This document shows, piece by piece, positions 17,601 through 26,439 of a stretch of DNA of 64,000 bases. How positions within the stretch are numbered: position 1 is the first letter of the stretch; each line of letters starts with the position of its first letter. Under the pieces are notes generated by a model. It saw only the letters and a program-made list of their open reading frames with translations, did not search any database and was not told the origin of the DNA. A program made the translations under genes and the position numbers. Origin of the DNA: Ruoffia tabacinasalis (lineage in GTDB: Bacteria; Bacillota; Bacilli; Lactobacillales; Aerococcaceae); the NCBI RefSeq assembly GCF_042652985.1, contig NZ_JBHSHQ010000050.1, forward strand, positions 43,443 through 107,442. Reading direction: 5' to 3'.

Positions 17601-19934
17601 GTGAAGTTCAATATGGCACAGTTTGATTGGCAAATCAGACCAGAGTTTAATAGAGACGCTTCCAAAAGTATTTCAGACAATAATGAAACAACATTTAGTT
17701 CAACTTTTTTACGCCTATGTTCAATTAGAGGTATCACAAGTACAGAAGAGTTAATTGAGAAAACAAATCAAAAACCTCAACTTTATCATGATCCTTTTTT
17801 ACTATTTGAGATGGACAAAACAATCGAACGCATTCAAAAAGCGATTGAAGAATTTGAACCGATATTAATCTATGGAGATTATGATGCAGATGGTATTACC
17901 AGTACATTGATAATGTATGAGACTTTAGAGACTATTGGGGCCAATGTCCATTATTATTTACCAAACCGCTTAACGGACGGTTATGGGCCAAATAAAGCAC
18001 GTTGGAGTGAGTTGGTTGACGAATTAGATATTCGATTAATCATTACTGTTGATAATGGTGTGGCTGGTTTTGAAGCTGTGGATGCAATGAATGATATAGG
18101 TGTGGATTGTATTATTACTGATCACCATGAATTACAAAGTGAATTACCGAATGCATTCTCAATTATTCATCCAAAACATCCTTCAGGTCAATATCCTTTC
18201 CCAGAATTAAGTGGGGCAGGGGTTGCTTTGAAAGTAGTCAGTGCCTTGTTAGGTGAAGTTCCGACAGAAGCAGTTGAATTGGCAGCAATCGGTACGGTGG
18301 CAGATATGGTGTCTTTAACGGATGAAAACCGAACAATCGTATTAAGTGGATTGACTCTAATTAAAGATTCAATGCGCGTTGGTTTACAATTATTATTACA
18401 AAATGAAAAAGTTAATTTAGATAACTTAACGAGTGAGACAATTGGCTTTATTATCGGCCCACGTTTGAATGCGGTAGGTCGATTAGGTGATCCGACGCCG
18501 GGCTTAGAGTTATTGAAAACATTAGATATTTCTGAAGCGGAATCGTTATTAGAAATAGTGAATGAAAAAAATCGTGAAAGAAAATCTATCACCGAAAACA
18601 TTACTAGAGAAATTGAAAATCGTATGGCTCAGTATGAATCGATTCCAAATATTATTATTGAAGCAGATAAAGATTGGCCTGCCGGAGTCTTAGGGATTGC
18701 TGCAAGTCGTTTGGTTAAAAAATACCAAAGACCAGCGATTGTCTTCCAATACATAGAAGAGAAAAAGCAATATAAAGGAAGTTCAAGAAGTGTCTCTAAG
18801 ATAAATATCTTCGAAGAACTCGTTAAACAAAATGAGTACCTGACTCACTTCGGTGGACATAGTCAAGCAGCAGGGTTAACGATTGATGAAGAGAATTGGG
18901 AAGACTTTAAACAAAGCATTCACAAAAGTTTTGAGCACTATACTGAATTACTAAACGAACCTGAGCCAATTGTGATTGATATGCCGTTAAGCGTGAATGA
19001 AATGACGATTGACTTTATTAATGAAGTGAATTTATTAGGACCTTTCGGTACGGATAATCCTAAACCGCAATTTATGGTCAAGGATGCTCATATTAATACA
19101 ATCAGATTTATTGGTGCAGATAAAAATCATGTCAAGCTAGCCCTTAAACAAACGAATAGCCAAGCCGAATTACAAGCCATAGGCTTTGGTAAGGCAGAGC
19201 AAGCTGAAGGGTTAGAGAACGGCAGTGTTGTGTCTGTCGTCGGTGAGTTAGATATTAACGAATGGAATGGGAATCGTCTTCCACAGTTAATGCTGAAAGA
19301 TATGGGTGTCAATGGTTCTCAATGGTTAGATTATCGCTCAAGTAAGATTCATAAAGATTTGTTAAGTATAGACAAAGCCTTATATGTATTCTCCCATCAA
19401 CCAATTGCAGATTATATGACCAAGCAATTGAATGGTGCACCCGTTGTATTATATGAGAATGTCTCTGAAGTTAATTTAGCCCAATATAATAACCTCATCG
19501 TAATGGAACCACCCATTCAATTACAACAACTGAAAGAGATAGTGAATGCGCAAGCTTGGTCGAAAGTCTATCTAGGATCATTTGTTCAGGAATCGAAATA
19601 TATGGCAGGCATTCCTACTCGAGAAGAATTTATTAATCTGTATAAATATGTCTTTGCCAAGCAAGAATTCACATATAAGACAGAATTCGAAAGTATAACA
19701 AAATCATTAAATTTACACCCTGTAAAATTAAAAGGGATGTTTTTGATGTTTTTGGAAGCAGAATTTGTTACAATTAAGAATGGTCGGTTAGAGTTTAATA
19801 AAGATGCAACAAATAATAAAATTGATTTACCTCATTTAAAGACATTTATTCAATATGAAAGTGAATATAAGTCAGAGGCTTTATTAAATTATCAGCCGTT
19901 AGACGCTATTAAAGATTATTTTGAAGGGAATTAA
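17601..19934 (+). CDS. recJ: Single-stranded-DNA exonuclease RecJ
   Basis: A 777-residue 5'-3' exonuclease of recombination and mismatch repair. DHH domain motifs DYDADGITS (about 93-101) and TDHHEL (about 174-179) are visible, with DHHA1 GGHSQAAG at about 418-425, an OB-like part (about 460-570) and the Firmicute-specific RecJ C-terminal domain. The start is GTG at 17601, 5 bp after the LapA-like gene; the GAGG site is somewhat distant (13 bases). An in-frame ATG at 17613 is possible. Confidence 0.95.
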   Translation: MKFNMAQFDWQIRPEFNRDASKSISDNNETTFSSTFLRLCSIRGITSTEELIEKTNQKPQLYHDPFLLFEMDKTIERIQKAIEEFEPILIYGDYDADGITSTLIMYETLETIGANVHYYLPNRLTDGYGPNKARWSELVDELDIRLIITVDNGVAGFEAVDAMNDIGVDCIITDHHELQSELPNAFSIIHPKHPSGQYPFPELSGAGVALKVVSALLGEVPTEAVELAAIGTVADMVSLTDENRTIVLSGLTLIKDSMRVGLQLLLQNEKVNLDNLTSETIGFIIGPRLNAVGRLGDPTPGLELLKTLDISEAESLLEIVNEKNRERKSITENITREIENRMAQYESIPNIIIEADKDWPAGVLGIAASRLVKKYQRPAIVFQYIEEKKQYKGSSRSVSKINIFEELVKQNEYLTHFGGHSQAAGLTIDEENWEDFKQSIHKSFEHYTELLNEPEPIVIDMPLSVNEMTIDFINEVNLLGPFGTDNPKPQFMVKDAHINTIRFIGADKNHVKLALKQTNSQAELQAIGFGKAEQAEGLENGSVVSVVGELDINEWNGNRLPQLMLKDMGVNGSQWLDYRSSKIHKDLLSIDKALYVFSHQPIADYMTKQLNGAPVVLYENVSEVNLAQYNNLIVMEPPIQLQQLKEIVNAQAWSKVYLGSFVQESKYMAGIPTREEFINLYKYVFAKQEFTYKTEFESITKSLNLHPVKLKGMFLMFLEAEFVTIKNGRLEFNKDATNNKIDLPHLKTFIQYESEYKSEALLNYQPLDAIKDYFEGN

Positions 19935-19942
19935 ATAACTAA

Positions 19943-20455
19943 ATGAACTTAAACGATTATATTGCTTCAATCGAAGATTATCCAAAGGAAGGTGTAACGT
20001 TTCGCGATATTACACCATTAATGGCAAATGGACCTGCTTTTGCGCAAGCAACACAAGAAATTGTGGACTATGCAAGAGAAGTAGGGGCTGAAGTTGCTGT
20101 TGGACCTGAAGCGCGTGGGTTTATCGTGGGATGTCCTGTTGCTTACGCAATGGAAATTGGCTTTGCGCCAGTTCGTAAAAAAGGGAAATTACCTCGTGAA
20201 ATCATTGAAGTAGAATACGAACTTGAATATGGTACTGACGTATTAACGATGCATAAAGATGCAATTACACCTGGTCAAAAAGTTGTCATTATCGATGATT
20301 TATTAGCAACAGGTGGTACGGTTAAAGCTACAATCGACTTAGTTGAAAAACTAGGTGGAGAAGTTGTAGGAATTGCATTCTTAATTGAATTGAAAGAATT
20401 AAACGGTAGAGAAAAAATTGAAGGTTATAACTATAAAGCTTTAATGCAATACTAA
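19943..20455 (+). CDS. apt: Adenine phosphoribosyltransferase
   Basis: A 170-residue purine salvage enzyme that converts adenine and PRPP to AMP. The PRPP-binding loop VVIIDDLLATGGTVKA is at about 114-129, and GPEARGFIVGCPVAYA at about 54-69 is the Apt flexible-loop region. It starts 8 bp after recJ; its ribosome site is weak (GAAGGG about 14 bases away), so it may depend on translation of recJ. A terminator follows. Confidence 0.96.
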   Translation: MNLNDYIASIEDYPKEGVTFRDITPLMANGPAFAQATQEIVDYAREVGAEVAVGPEARGFIVGCPVAYAMEIGFAPVRKKGKLPREIIEVEYELEYGTDVLTMHKDAITPGQKVVIIDDLLATGGTVKATIDLVEKLGGEVVGIAFLIELKELNGREKIEGYNYKALMQY

Positions 20456-20483
20456 TATCTACTCTTTACTTTAAAATTCAAAA

Positions 20484-20520
20484 AAATCCGAACTCTACTA
20501 TAGTGTTCGGATTTCGTTTT
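20484..20520. terminator. Terminator between convergent apt and lexA
   Basis: AAATCCGAAC (20484-20493) with GTTCGGATTT (20505-20514), A-rich before and T-rich after, so it can work in both directions. Confidence 0.8.
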
Positions 20521-20538
20521 AATTAATATATTTTAAAT

Positions 20539-21156
20539 CTAAAATTCACGGTATAAGCTAATAACTTTACCTAATATTTGGACTGAGTTTAAAATAATGT
20601 CATCCATAGCGTCATTTTCGGGACGTAAAATATAGTGATCAGACTGTTTGTAAAAAGTCTTACAAGTTGCTTCGTCATCATCAGTCAAAGCGACAACGAT
20701 ATCACCATTATTAGCAGAAGGTTGGCGACGAACTGTAATTAAATCACCATTGAAGATACCGGCATTGATCATACTTTCACCGTCAATTTGGAGCATGAAT
20801 AAATCATTGCTATCAAAATGTTCTAAATTAGGTGGAATTGGATAATAATCAACGGCCTCTTCAATTGCTAAGATAGGCGCACCGGCAGCAACGCGACCAA
20901 GTAAAGGGATATCCTTTCTTGAAATACCCAAAGCTTCAAGCGCAATTGGCGTCAGTTCTAACGCACGTGTCTTACTCGCGTCACGGACTAAGTAACCTTT
21001 GCCTTCTAATCGAGAAAGATGACCATGAACAGTAGATGTCGAAGCTAATCCAACTTCTGCTCCAATTTCTCTGACAGTTGGCGGGTATCCATTAGAGTCA
21101 ATTGCTTTATATATACAATCAAGTATATTTAATTGTTTTGCTGATATTGATTTCAT
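20539..21156 (-). CDS. lexA: SOS repressor LexA
   Basis: A 205-residue repressor of the SOS regulon. It has an N-terminal winged helix (about 1-65, PPTVREIGAEVGLAS) and a C-terminal S24 peptidase domain. Self-cleavage elements are present: the Ala-Gly site in GRVAAGAPI (about 90-94), Ser in DGESMINAG (about 129) and Lys in DEATCKTF (about 166). I start at ATG 21156 (MKSISAKQ); a longer frame to 21219 would run through the promoter and operator. It is transcribed away from a DUF896 gene with a shared LexA box, giving autoregulation. Confidence 0.97.
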   Translation of the reverse strand: MKSISAKQLNILDCIYKAIDSNGYPPTVREIGAEVGLASTSTVHGHLSRLEGKGYLVRDASKTRALELTPIALEALGISRKDIPLLGRVAAGAPILAIEEAVDYYPIPPNLEHFDSNDLFMLQIDGESMINAGIFNGDLITVRRQPSANNGDIVVALTDDDEATCKTFYKQSDHYILRPENDAMDDIILNSVQILGKVISLYREF

Positions 21157-21186
21157 AATTTCAACTCTTTCGTTTTTATTGTTTTT

Positions 21187-21215
21187 AGTATAGCATTTAT
21201 AATAACGCTTAGCAA
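21187..21215 (-). promoter_or_regulatory. lexA promoter
   Basis: Minus-strand TTGCTA (21210-21215), 17-bp spacer, TATACT (21187-21192). The -35 overlaps the LexA box at 21213-21226, which explains repression. Confidence 0.7.
21198..21203 (+). promoter_or_regulatory. Possible -10 of the DUF896 gene
   Basis: TATAAT on the plus strand, 42 bp before the DUF896 start. The LexA box lies just downstream of the predicted transcription start, where repressor would block elongation. The -35 is weak. Confidence 0.4.
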
Positions 21216-21226
21216 ACAAATGTTCG
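21213..21226. promoter_or_regulatory. LexA operator (SOS box) between lexA and DUF896
   Basis: CAAACAAATGTTCG, that is CGAAC-N4-GTTTG on the minus strand, matches the Firmicute SOS box CGAAC-N4-GTTCG with one deviation. It overlaps the lexA -35 and lies 18 bp before the DUF896 start codon. Confidence 0.85.
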
Positions 21227-21244
21227 TAGTAAAGGAGTGATTAT

Positions 21245-21493
21245 ATGTTAAGTAAGGATAAGATCAAACGCATCAACGAATTGTCTAAAAAGAACAAAGC
21301 AGGGACAATCACTGAAGAAGAATCGATTGAAAGAAAAAACCTGCACAAAGAATACATTCAAAGTATGAGAGATAGCATTGGTGCTCAAATTGAGGGAATT
21401 AAAGTCGTTGATCCTGAAGGGGAAGACTTAACTCCTAATAAAGTTAAAGAGATTCAAAAAGAACGTGGCTTACATAATAGAGACAACGAATAA
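21245..21493 (+). CDS. DUF896 protein (YnzC family), SOS-linked
   Basis: An 82-residue charged cytoplasmic protein that fits DUF896/YnzC: IKRINELSKKNKAGTITEEE at about 6-25, an ERKNLHKEYIQSMR helix and the tail PNKVKEIQKERGLHNRD. Bacillus ynzC lies in the LexA-controlled yneA operon opposite lexA, so the location and the shared LexA box fit an SOS function. The molecular role is unknown. No yneA-like division inhibitor lies between, unlike in Bacillus. AAAGGAG precedes the ATG by 8 bases. Confidence 0.88.
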   Translation: MLSKDKIKRINELSKKNKAGTITEEESIERKNLHKEYIQSMRDSIGAQIEGIKVVDPEGEDLTPNKVKEIQKERGLHNRDNE

Positions 21494-21565
21494 TTTTCTC
21501 TAGTCAACACAATGATTATTTAGTATTATTGTATTACATGAAGTTTAGAAGAGAGGTGTAGTTAA

Positions 21566-21778
21566 ATGGCAACTTGGATATGGTTAGTTATCGTATTTAT
21601 TGCATTAATTATTGGTTTTGTCGCTGGTTTCTTCCTATCAAGAAAGTATATGATGGATTACTTTAAGGAAAATCCACCGATCGACGAGAGAATGATTTCT
21701 CAAATGATGGCCCAAATGGGTCAAAAACCATCTAAAAAGAAAGTTCAACAAATTATGAACTCAATGAAACAGCGTTAA
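21566..21778 (+). CDS. YneF family (UPF0154) membrane protein
   Basis: A 70-residue protein with one N-terminal membrane helix (about 3-25) and a conserved cytoplasmic tail: FFLSRKYMMDYFKENPPIDE, MISQMMAQMGQKPS and a C-terminal MNSMKQR. This is the UPF0154/YneF family, widespread in Firmicutes, function unknown. A GAGAGG site precedes the ATG. It is 72 bp after the DUF896 gene, matching the neighbourhood of Bacillus yneF near lexA. Confidence 0.9.
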   Translation: MATWIWLVIVFIALIIGFVAGFFLSRKYMMDYFKENPPIDERMISQMMAQMGQKPSKKKVQQIMNSMKQR

Positions 21779-21789
21779 TATAATGCTAG

Positions 21790-21828
21790 TAGGGGTTATC
21801 CGATTTTTTCGGATGGCTCCTGTTTTTT
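21790..21828 (+). terminator. Terminator after yneF-like gene
   Basis: An imperfect hairpin with the strong inner stem ATCCGA/TCGGAT and outer AGG/CCT pairs, followed by TGTTTTTTATTTTTTT. Confidence 0.75.
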
Positions 21829-21929
21829 ATTTTTTTAGATGGAATTAAACCTAAGGCAACAAAGTAGCAGCAAAAATATATTTTGATTTTGAAGCCAGTC
21901 TAATTAAATATGCATGACAATTTTAAAAG

Positions 21930-22125
21930 TGTTATAATACTTGGACTGTTCTCAATAGATAAGGTGCAAAAGATTTGCTTCAGTAAATTGGCTATGGTAT
22001 GTTTTATGCTACTAACAGCGGTTGTATCAAGGCTTTTTTAGTTAAAAGTTAAGTTTTTGAGAAGAAAATGATAGCTTTATTTTGAGAGGCAAGGGGTATG
22101 ACGCGTCTCTCTTTTTTATATTTTA
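21930..22125 (+). promoter_or_regulatory. Promoter and attenuator-like leader of the ABC exporter
   Basis: The 363-bp gap before the exporter starts with the yneF terminator. An extended -10 TGTTATAAT (21930-21938) then begins a leader of about 190 nt that ends in an intrinsic terminator (GAGAGGC at 22084-22090 with GCGTCTCTC, then TTTTTT) just before the gene's ribosome site. TTCTCAA (21949-21955) can pair either with TTGAGAA (22057-22063) or with TTGAGAG (22082-22088), the latter being the 5' arm of the terminator, so two exclusive folds are possible. A GCAAA/TTTGC hairpin and two tiny ORFs (21994-22041 and one starting 22000) lie inside. I do not recognise a known riboswitch class. Ribosome-mediated or ligand-driven attenuation is inferred. 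Confidence 0.6.
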
Positions 22126-22141
22126 GGATGGGGTGAATTGT

Positions 22142-23896
22142 ATGGATATGTTTGGAAAACTGGGTTGGTTTTTTAAACAAGAAAGAAAAGCGTATATTTT
22201 TGGAATATCAATGTTAATTCTATTGAGTGTGATGACTGCGCTTGTGCCAATGATTATTGGTATCATCATAGATAATATGGCAGCCGGTACAATAACAGGA
22301 AGTCAGTTGGTGACTTGGAGTGTGGTTCTTGTTGTTATAGCGATTGTTCAATATGTGATGCGTTACGTATGGCGTACGAAGATTTTTGGAACATCAGCTA
22401 AACTGGAAAAGATATTAAGAGCAAGATTGTTCACCCATTTTACACAAATGGACTCGATATTCTTTCAAAAATATCGTACCGGAGATTTAATGGCGAGAAC
22501 AACGAATGATTTGAACTCAATTCGTATGGTGGCTGGGGGAGGTATTTTAACCTTAGTTGACTCTTTATCTCAAGGATTACTTACATTGTTCATGATGTTT
22601 TTCTTTGTAGATTGGCGATTAACTTTAGTGTCGATTATACCCATTCCTTTGTTAACGATTTTAATTCGATTTGTTGGTCGTAAACTTCATTATCACTCAC
22701 GAAAATCTCAAGCAGCTTTCTCTTCAATGAACGATAAAGTTCAAGAGAGTGTTACGGGCATGAAAGTAATTAAAACGTTTGGTGAAGAAGAGTTAGATAT
22801 TGAAGACTTTAAGAAAATGACCACAAATGTTGTTGATCGAAACCAAAAAGTTTATTTATTTGATGCTGCGTTTAGACCTGCAAGTCAACTAATTATGGGT
22901 GCAGCTACGATTTTAGGTGTATTCTTTGGTGGTTTTCTCGTTTCACAAGGAGAAATTACCATTGGTTTATTAGTTGCTTTTATCAGTTATGTGACTCGTT
23001 TACAGTGGCCGATGATTGCGATCGGGCGTTTATTTAATATTTTAGAACGTGGTTCAGCAAGTTATGACCGTATTTTAGAAATTCTAAATGAAAAAAGTAC
23101 GATTATTGAAGAACCGGATGCATTGAGTCAATCTATCTCTGGTGATATCCATATAGATATTGATGAATTTGCTTACCCAGACGATGAGGAAGAGGCTTCC
23201 TTACGTGATATTGATATTCACATTAAACAAGGAAACACACTTGGAATTGTTGGACGTACTGGTTCAGGTAAGACGTCATTATTTAAATTACTTTTACGTG
23301 ATTATGACCAATTTAAAGGCGATATCACTTTTAATGGAATTTCGATTAAAGATTATCAATTAGATAGTTTATTAGCGAATATAGGTTACGTTCCACAAGA
23401 TAATTTCTTATTCTCAACGACTGTTCGTGACAATATTCGTTTTGCGAATATGGATACGACAGATAAAGAAGTGGAAGATATTGCCAAAGTGACAAGTGTT
23501 CATGAAGATATATTAGGCTTTAGTGAAGGCTATGATACGCTCGTAGGTGAACGTGGAGTGGCTTTATCTGGAGGACAAAAACAACGTATCTCTATGGCGA
23601 GAGCGATGTTAATTAATCCAGAATTATTGATATTAGATGATTCACTTTCAGCCGTGGACGCTAAAACTGAAGAAGCAATTCTAAATTCAATTAAAGAAAC
23701 ACGTGAAGATAAATCAACAATTATTTCTGCCCATCGTTTAAGTAGTGTGATGCATGCGGATGAGATTGTTGTGCTTGATGAAGGTCAAATTGTTGAACGT
23801 GGAACACATGCGGAATTAATTAATAATAATGGTTGGTACCAAGAAATGTATGAACACCAACAATTAGAATTAAGCTCTGAAATGGAAGAGGTGTAA
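22142..23896 (+). CDS. ABC exporter half-transporter with degenerate ATPase site (BmrC/EfrA/LmrC-like)
   Basis: A 584-residue protein with six membrane helices (about 1-320) and one nucleotide-binding domain. Walker A is GRTGSGKTS (about 375-383), signature LSGGQKQR and H-loop SAHRL. After Walker B it reads LILDDSLSAVD, with Asp where the catalytic Glu is expected, as in the degenerate half of heterodimeric exporters such as BmrCD, EfrAB and LmrCD. I start at ATG 22142; an upstream GTG (22133) is possible. The partner begins 2 bp after its stop. It probably exports drugs or other amphipathic compounds. A terminator-containing leader precedes it. Confidence 0.9.
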   Translation: MDMFGKLGWFFKQERKAYIFGISMLILLSVMTALVPMIIGIIIDNMAAGTITGSQLVTWSVVLVVIAIVQYVMRYVWRTKIFGTSAKLEKILRARLFTHFTQMDSIFFQKYRTGDLMARTTNDLNSIRMVAGGGILTLVDSLSQGLLTLFMMFFFVDWRLTLVSIIPIPLLTILIRFVGRKLHYHSRKSQAAFSSMNDKVQESVTGMKVIKTFGEEELDIEDFKKMTTNVVDRNQKVYLFDAAFRPASQLIMGAATILGVFFGGFLVSQGEITIGLLVAFISYVTRLQWPMIAIGRLFNILERGSASYDRILEILNEKSTIIEEPDALSQSISGDIHIDIDEFAYPDDEEEASLRDIDIHIKQGNTLGIVGRTGSGKTSLFKLLLRDYDQFKGDITFNGISIKDYQLDSLLANIGYVPQDNFLFSTTVRDNIRFANMDTTDKEVEDIAKVTSVHEDILGFSEGYDTLVGERGVALSGGQKQRISMARAMLINPELLILDDSLSAVDAKTEEAILNSIKETREDKSTIISAHRLSSVMHADEIVVLDEGQIVERGTHAELINNNGWYQEMYEHQQLELSSEMEEV

Positions 23897-23898
23897 TA

Positions 23899-25686
23899 AT
23901 GGCAAGTAAAGTTCAACATGAATCAGCTTGGGCAAGAAAAATGTCCATGAGAGAGCAGTTTACTGTAACGAAACGTATCTTTGCTTTCGCAAAACCATAT
24001 TGGAAGACATTCTTAGTTGCTATTTTATTTACATCTGTCACAGTAGCTGTTTCTGTTATTATGCCAAGAGTGATTCAAACATTTATTGATGATCATTTGA
24101 CACATTTAGACGTTACTGTGCAAATAGCAACAACTTTTGCTTTAACCTATGGTTTTTTACTCCTATTACAAGGTGTATCTAATTATTTATCAACGTATTT
24201 ATTCAATATGGCTGCTGAAAAGACAGTGGAAAACGTACGAGATACAATATTTACTAAAATTAATACGTTAGGCATGCGTTACTTTGACCAAACACCTGGT
24301 GGATCGATAGTTTCTCGCGTAACAAATGATACAGAAACGTTGAAAAACTTTTGGAATACATTCTATGCATTGTTTGAAGGGGTTGTAACGGTCATTTCAG
24401 TATTCATTGGGATGTATTTAATGAATCCAAGTATGGCAATGTTATTCTTAATCTTTGTCCCAATTATGATTGGAATTATTTGGTATTACCAAAGTTACAG
24501 TTCTCAAGTATATCGCTCAATGCGTGAGAATTTAAGTCGGTTAAATACTAAAATTAACGAATCTATTCTAGGAATGAATGTTATTCAACATTTCCGTCAA
24601 GAGAAACGAATTATTGATGAATTTGATGACCAAAATGAAAAGCACTTTGGTGCGCGTTACCAAATGGTTAAAATGAATGCACTGCTTTTAATGAGTGTGA
24701 TTAGTTTCTTAGAAGGCTTATCTTTAGCTTTAGTAATCTACTTCTTAGGTAGACAATACTTAAATGGTATTTTAGAAGTGGGTGTGATTTATGCATTTGT
24801 TCAATATAGTTCGCAATTCTTTAGACCGATGGGTATGATGATGGATAGTCTAAGCTTACTTCAAGATGGGGTAGTTTCAAGTTCACGTATTCTTCGTGTT
24901 CTGGATCATGAAGAATATGTTCCAGAACAAATTGTTCATGATGAGGCTGAAATCAAAGATGCAAAAATTGAATTTAAAAACTTAACATTCTCTTATGATG
25001 GAAATCAAAATGTCTTAAACAACATTAGTTTCACTGTTAATCCTGGAGAAACTGTTGCGATTGTCGGACATACCGGAAGTGGTAAAAGTTCAATTATTAA
25101 TGTCTTAATGCGATTTTATGAGTTTCAATCTGGAGATGTTTTAATTGACGGACATAGTATTCGTGAGTTTCCGTATGAAGAATTAAGAAAAGATATTGGA
25201 TTAGTTCTTCAAGATTCATTCTTATTCTATGGGGATGTGAATCGAAATATCCGTTTGTTAGACCATTCAATATCTGATCGAACAATTCGAGAAGCGGCGC
25301 ACTTTGTTAATGCTGATTTATTTATTGAAAAACATTCAGATGGCTATGAGCACCGAGTTATTGAACGAGGGGCAAGTTATTCAAGTGGTGAAAAACAATT
25401 AATCTCATTCGCCAGAACAATGGCGCGTGATCCGAAGATTTTAATTCTTGATGAAGCTACGGCTAATATTGATACGGAAACAGAAGAGTATATTCAAGCA
25501 AGTTTGGCTAAGATGCGTCAGAACCGAACAACCATTGCGATTGCTCACCGTTTAAGTACGATTAGAGATGCCAATCAGATTATCGTTCTTGATAAAGGAA
25601 ACATTATCGAACAAGGAAATCACGATGAATTGATTGAGAAAAAAGGGACATACTATCAAATGTATCGTCTGCAAACTAAAAACTAA
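23899..25686 (+). CDS. ABC exporter half-transporter, catalytic partner (BmrD/EfrB/LmrD-like)
   Basis: A 595-residue partner of the preceding gene: six membrane helices (about 35-330) and an NBD with Walker A GHTGSGKSS (about 391-399) and intact Walker B LILDEATANID with the catalytic Glu. Its signature reads YSSGEKQL rather than LSGGQ, so its partner's degenerate Walker B would pair with this altered signature to make the inactive site, as known for BmrCD-type heterodimers. It lies 2 bp after the first half, with tightly coupled translation. A bidirectional terminator follows. Confidence 0.92.
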   Translation: MASKVQHESAWARKMSMREQFTVTKRIFAFAKPYWKTFLVAILFTSVTVAVSVIMPRVIQTFIDDHLTHLDVTVQIATTFALTYGFLLLLQGVSNYLSTYLFNMAAEKTVENVRDTIFTKINTLGMRYFDQTPGGSIVSRVTNDTETLKNFWNTFYALFEGVVTVISVFIGMYLMNPSMAMLFLIFVPIMIGIIWYYQSYSSQVYRSMRENLSRLNTKINESILGMNVIQHFRQEKRIIDEFDDQNEKHFGARYQMVKMNALLLMSVISFLEGLSLALVIYFLGRQYLNGILEVGVIYAFVQYSSQFFRPMGMMMDSLSLLQDGVVSSSRILRVLDHEEYVPEQIVHDEAEIKDAKIEFKNLTFSYDGNQNVLNNISFTVNPGETVAIVGHTGSGKSSIINVLMRFYEFQSGDVLIDGHSIREFPYEELRKDIGLVLQDSFLFYGDVNRNIRLLDHSISDRTIREAAHFVNADLFIEKHSDGYEHRVIERGASYSSGEKQLISFARTMARDPKILILDEATANIDTETEEYIQASLAKMRQNRTTIAIAHRLSTIRDANQIIVLDKGNIIEQGNHDELIEKKGTYYQMYRLQTKN

Positions 25687-25693
25687 AAAAATA

Positions 25694-25741
25694 AGACATC
25701 TAGCTGCCTTCAAATTGGAAGGAAAGTTAGATGTCTTTTTA
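25694..25741. terminator. Terminator between exporter genes and plsC
   Basis: AGACATCTAGCT (25694-25705) with AGTTAGATGTCT (25725-25736) plus an inner CCTTC/GAAGG stem. A-rich upstream and TTTTT downstream suggest use on both strands. Confidence 0.85.
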
Positions 25742-26368
25742 TTAGTCTTTTTTATTTGGAATATATTCGTAATCAGGATCAAGTTGCTTGTCTAATTTAT
25801 CGAAAGCCTCTGCGATTGCAATATCAATTTGTTTCAGTTCTTCCCGAGTATACTTTTTAGAATCATCGAAAGAAATAGGTTCACCAATGGCTACTTTTGC
25901 TTTTTTTCGGAAGAAAAATTCTTTCGCATTCATTGGCGGTTGTAAAGCAATTGGAATAATATCCTTCTTACTCAGTCTTTGAATAAAGGCAGTTCCACCT
26001 TTTACTTCAGTAGAGTAGCGTGAGCCTGTAGGGAAAATTCCTAGATGTTTATTTTCTTCATTCATTACCTCAACACCACGACGAAGTGACTTCGGTGATG
26101 GTTTTTCTCTTTTGACAGGGAAAACATTTAATTTTGGTAATAAATAGCGGAAGATTTTATTTTTAAACAAAGTATCCTTAGCCATAAAAGCAATTTCAGT
26201 TGGTTCAACAACCATAGCTAAGAAAATTGGATCTAACCAATGACGGTGAGTTGATGCAATAATTGCAGCATCCTTTGATAAATTTTCTTGACCAACGACA
26301 TATGGTTTTCCGTTAAAAATGTAAACAATGTATTTGACTATAAATAATAAAAATGAATAGAGATTCAT
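25742..26368 (-). CDS. plsC: 1-acyl-sn-glycerol-3-phosphate acyltransferase (PlsC family)
   Basis: A 208-residue acyltransferase that would make phosphatidic acid from lysophosphatidic acid. The HX4D catalytic motif is STHRHWLDP (about 39-47). The glycerophosphate-binding block reads FPTGSRYS (about 110-117), a variant of the usual FPEGTRS. A short hydrophobic N-terminus anchors it to the membrane. Length and motifs fit the small Firmicute PlsC/YhdO type. It is divergent from the glutaminyl cyclase gene, with AAAGG before its ATG. Confidence 0.88.
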   Translation of the reverse strand: MNLYSFLLFIVKYIVYIFNGKPYVVGQENLSKDAAIIASTHRHWLDPIFLAMVVEPTEIAFMAKDTLFKNKIFRYLLPKLNVFPVKREKPSPKSLRRGVEVMNEENKHLGIFPTGSRYSTEVKGGTAFIQRLSKKDIIPIALQPPMNAKEFFFRKKAKVAIGEPISFDDSKKYTREELKQIDIAIAEAFDKLDKQLDPDYEYIPNKKD

Positions 26369-26439
26369 TACTAACGACCTTTCTATTAAAAAATATGATA
26401 AAATTACTATATTATCAGGTTGGGTTAAAGGAGTTTTTT

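Noticed and set aside
17345..17737. Minus-strand frame across the LapA-like and recJ genes
   Set aside because: Antisense shadow; hydrophobicity reflects the complementary coding strand.
21994..22050. Two tiny ORFs in the exporter leader (15 and 17 codons)
   Set aside because: No convincing ribosome sites; kept only as candidates within the leader, not as genes.
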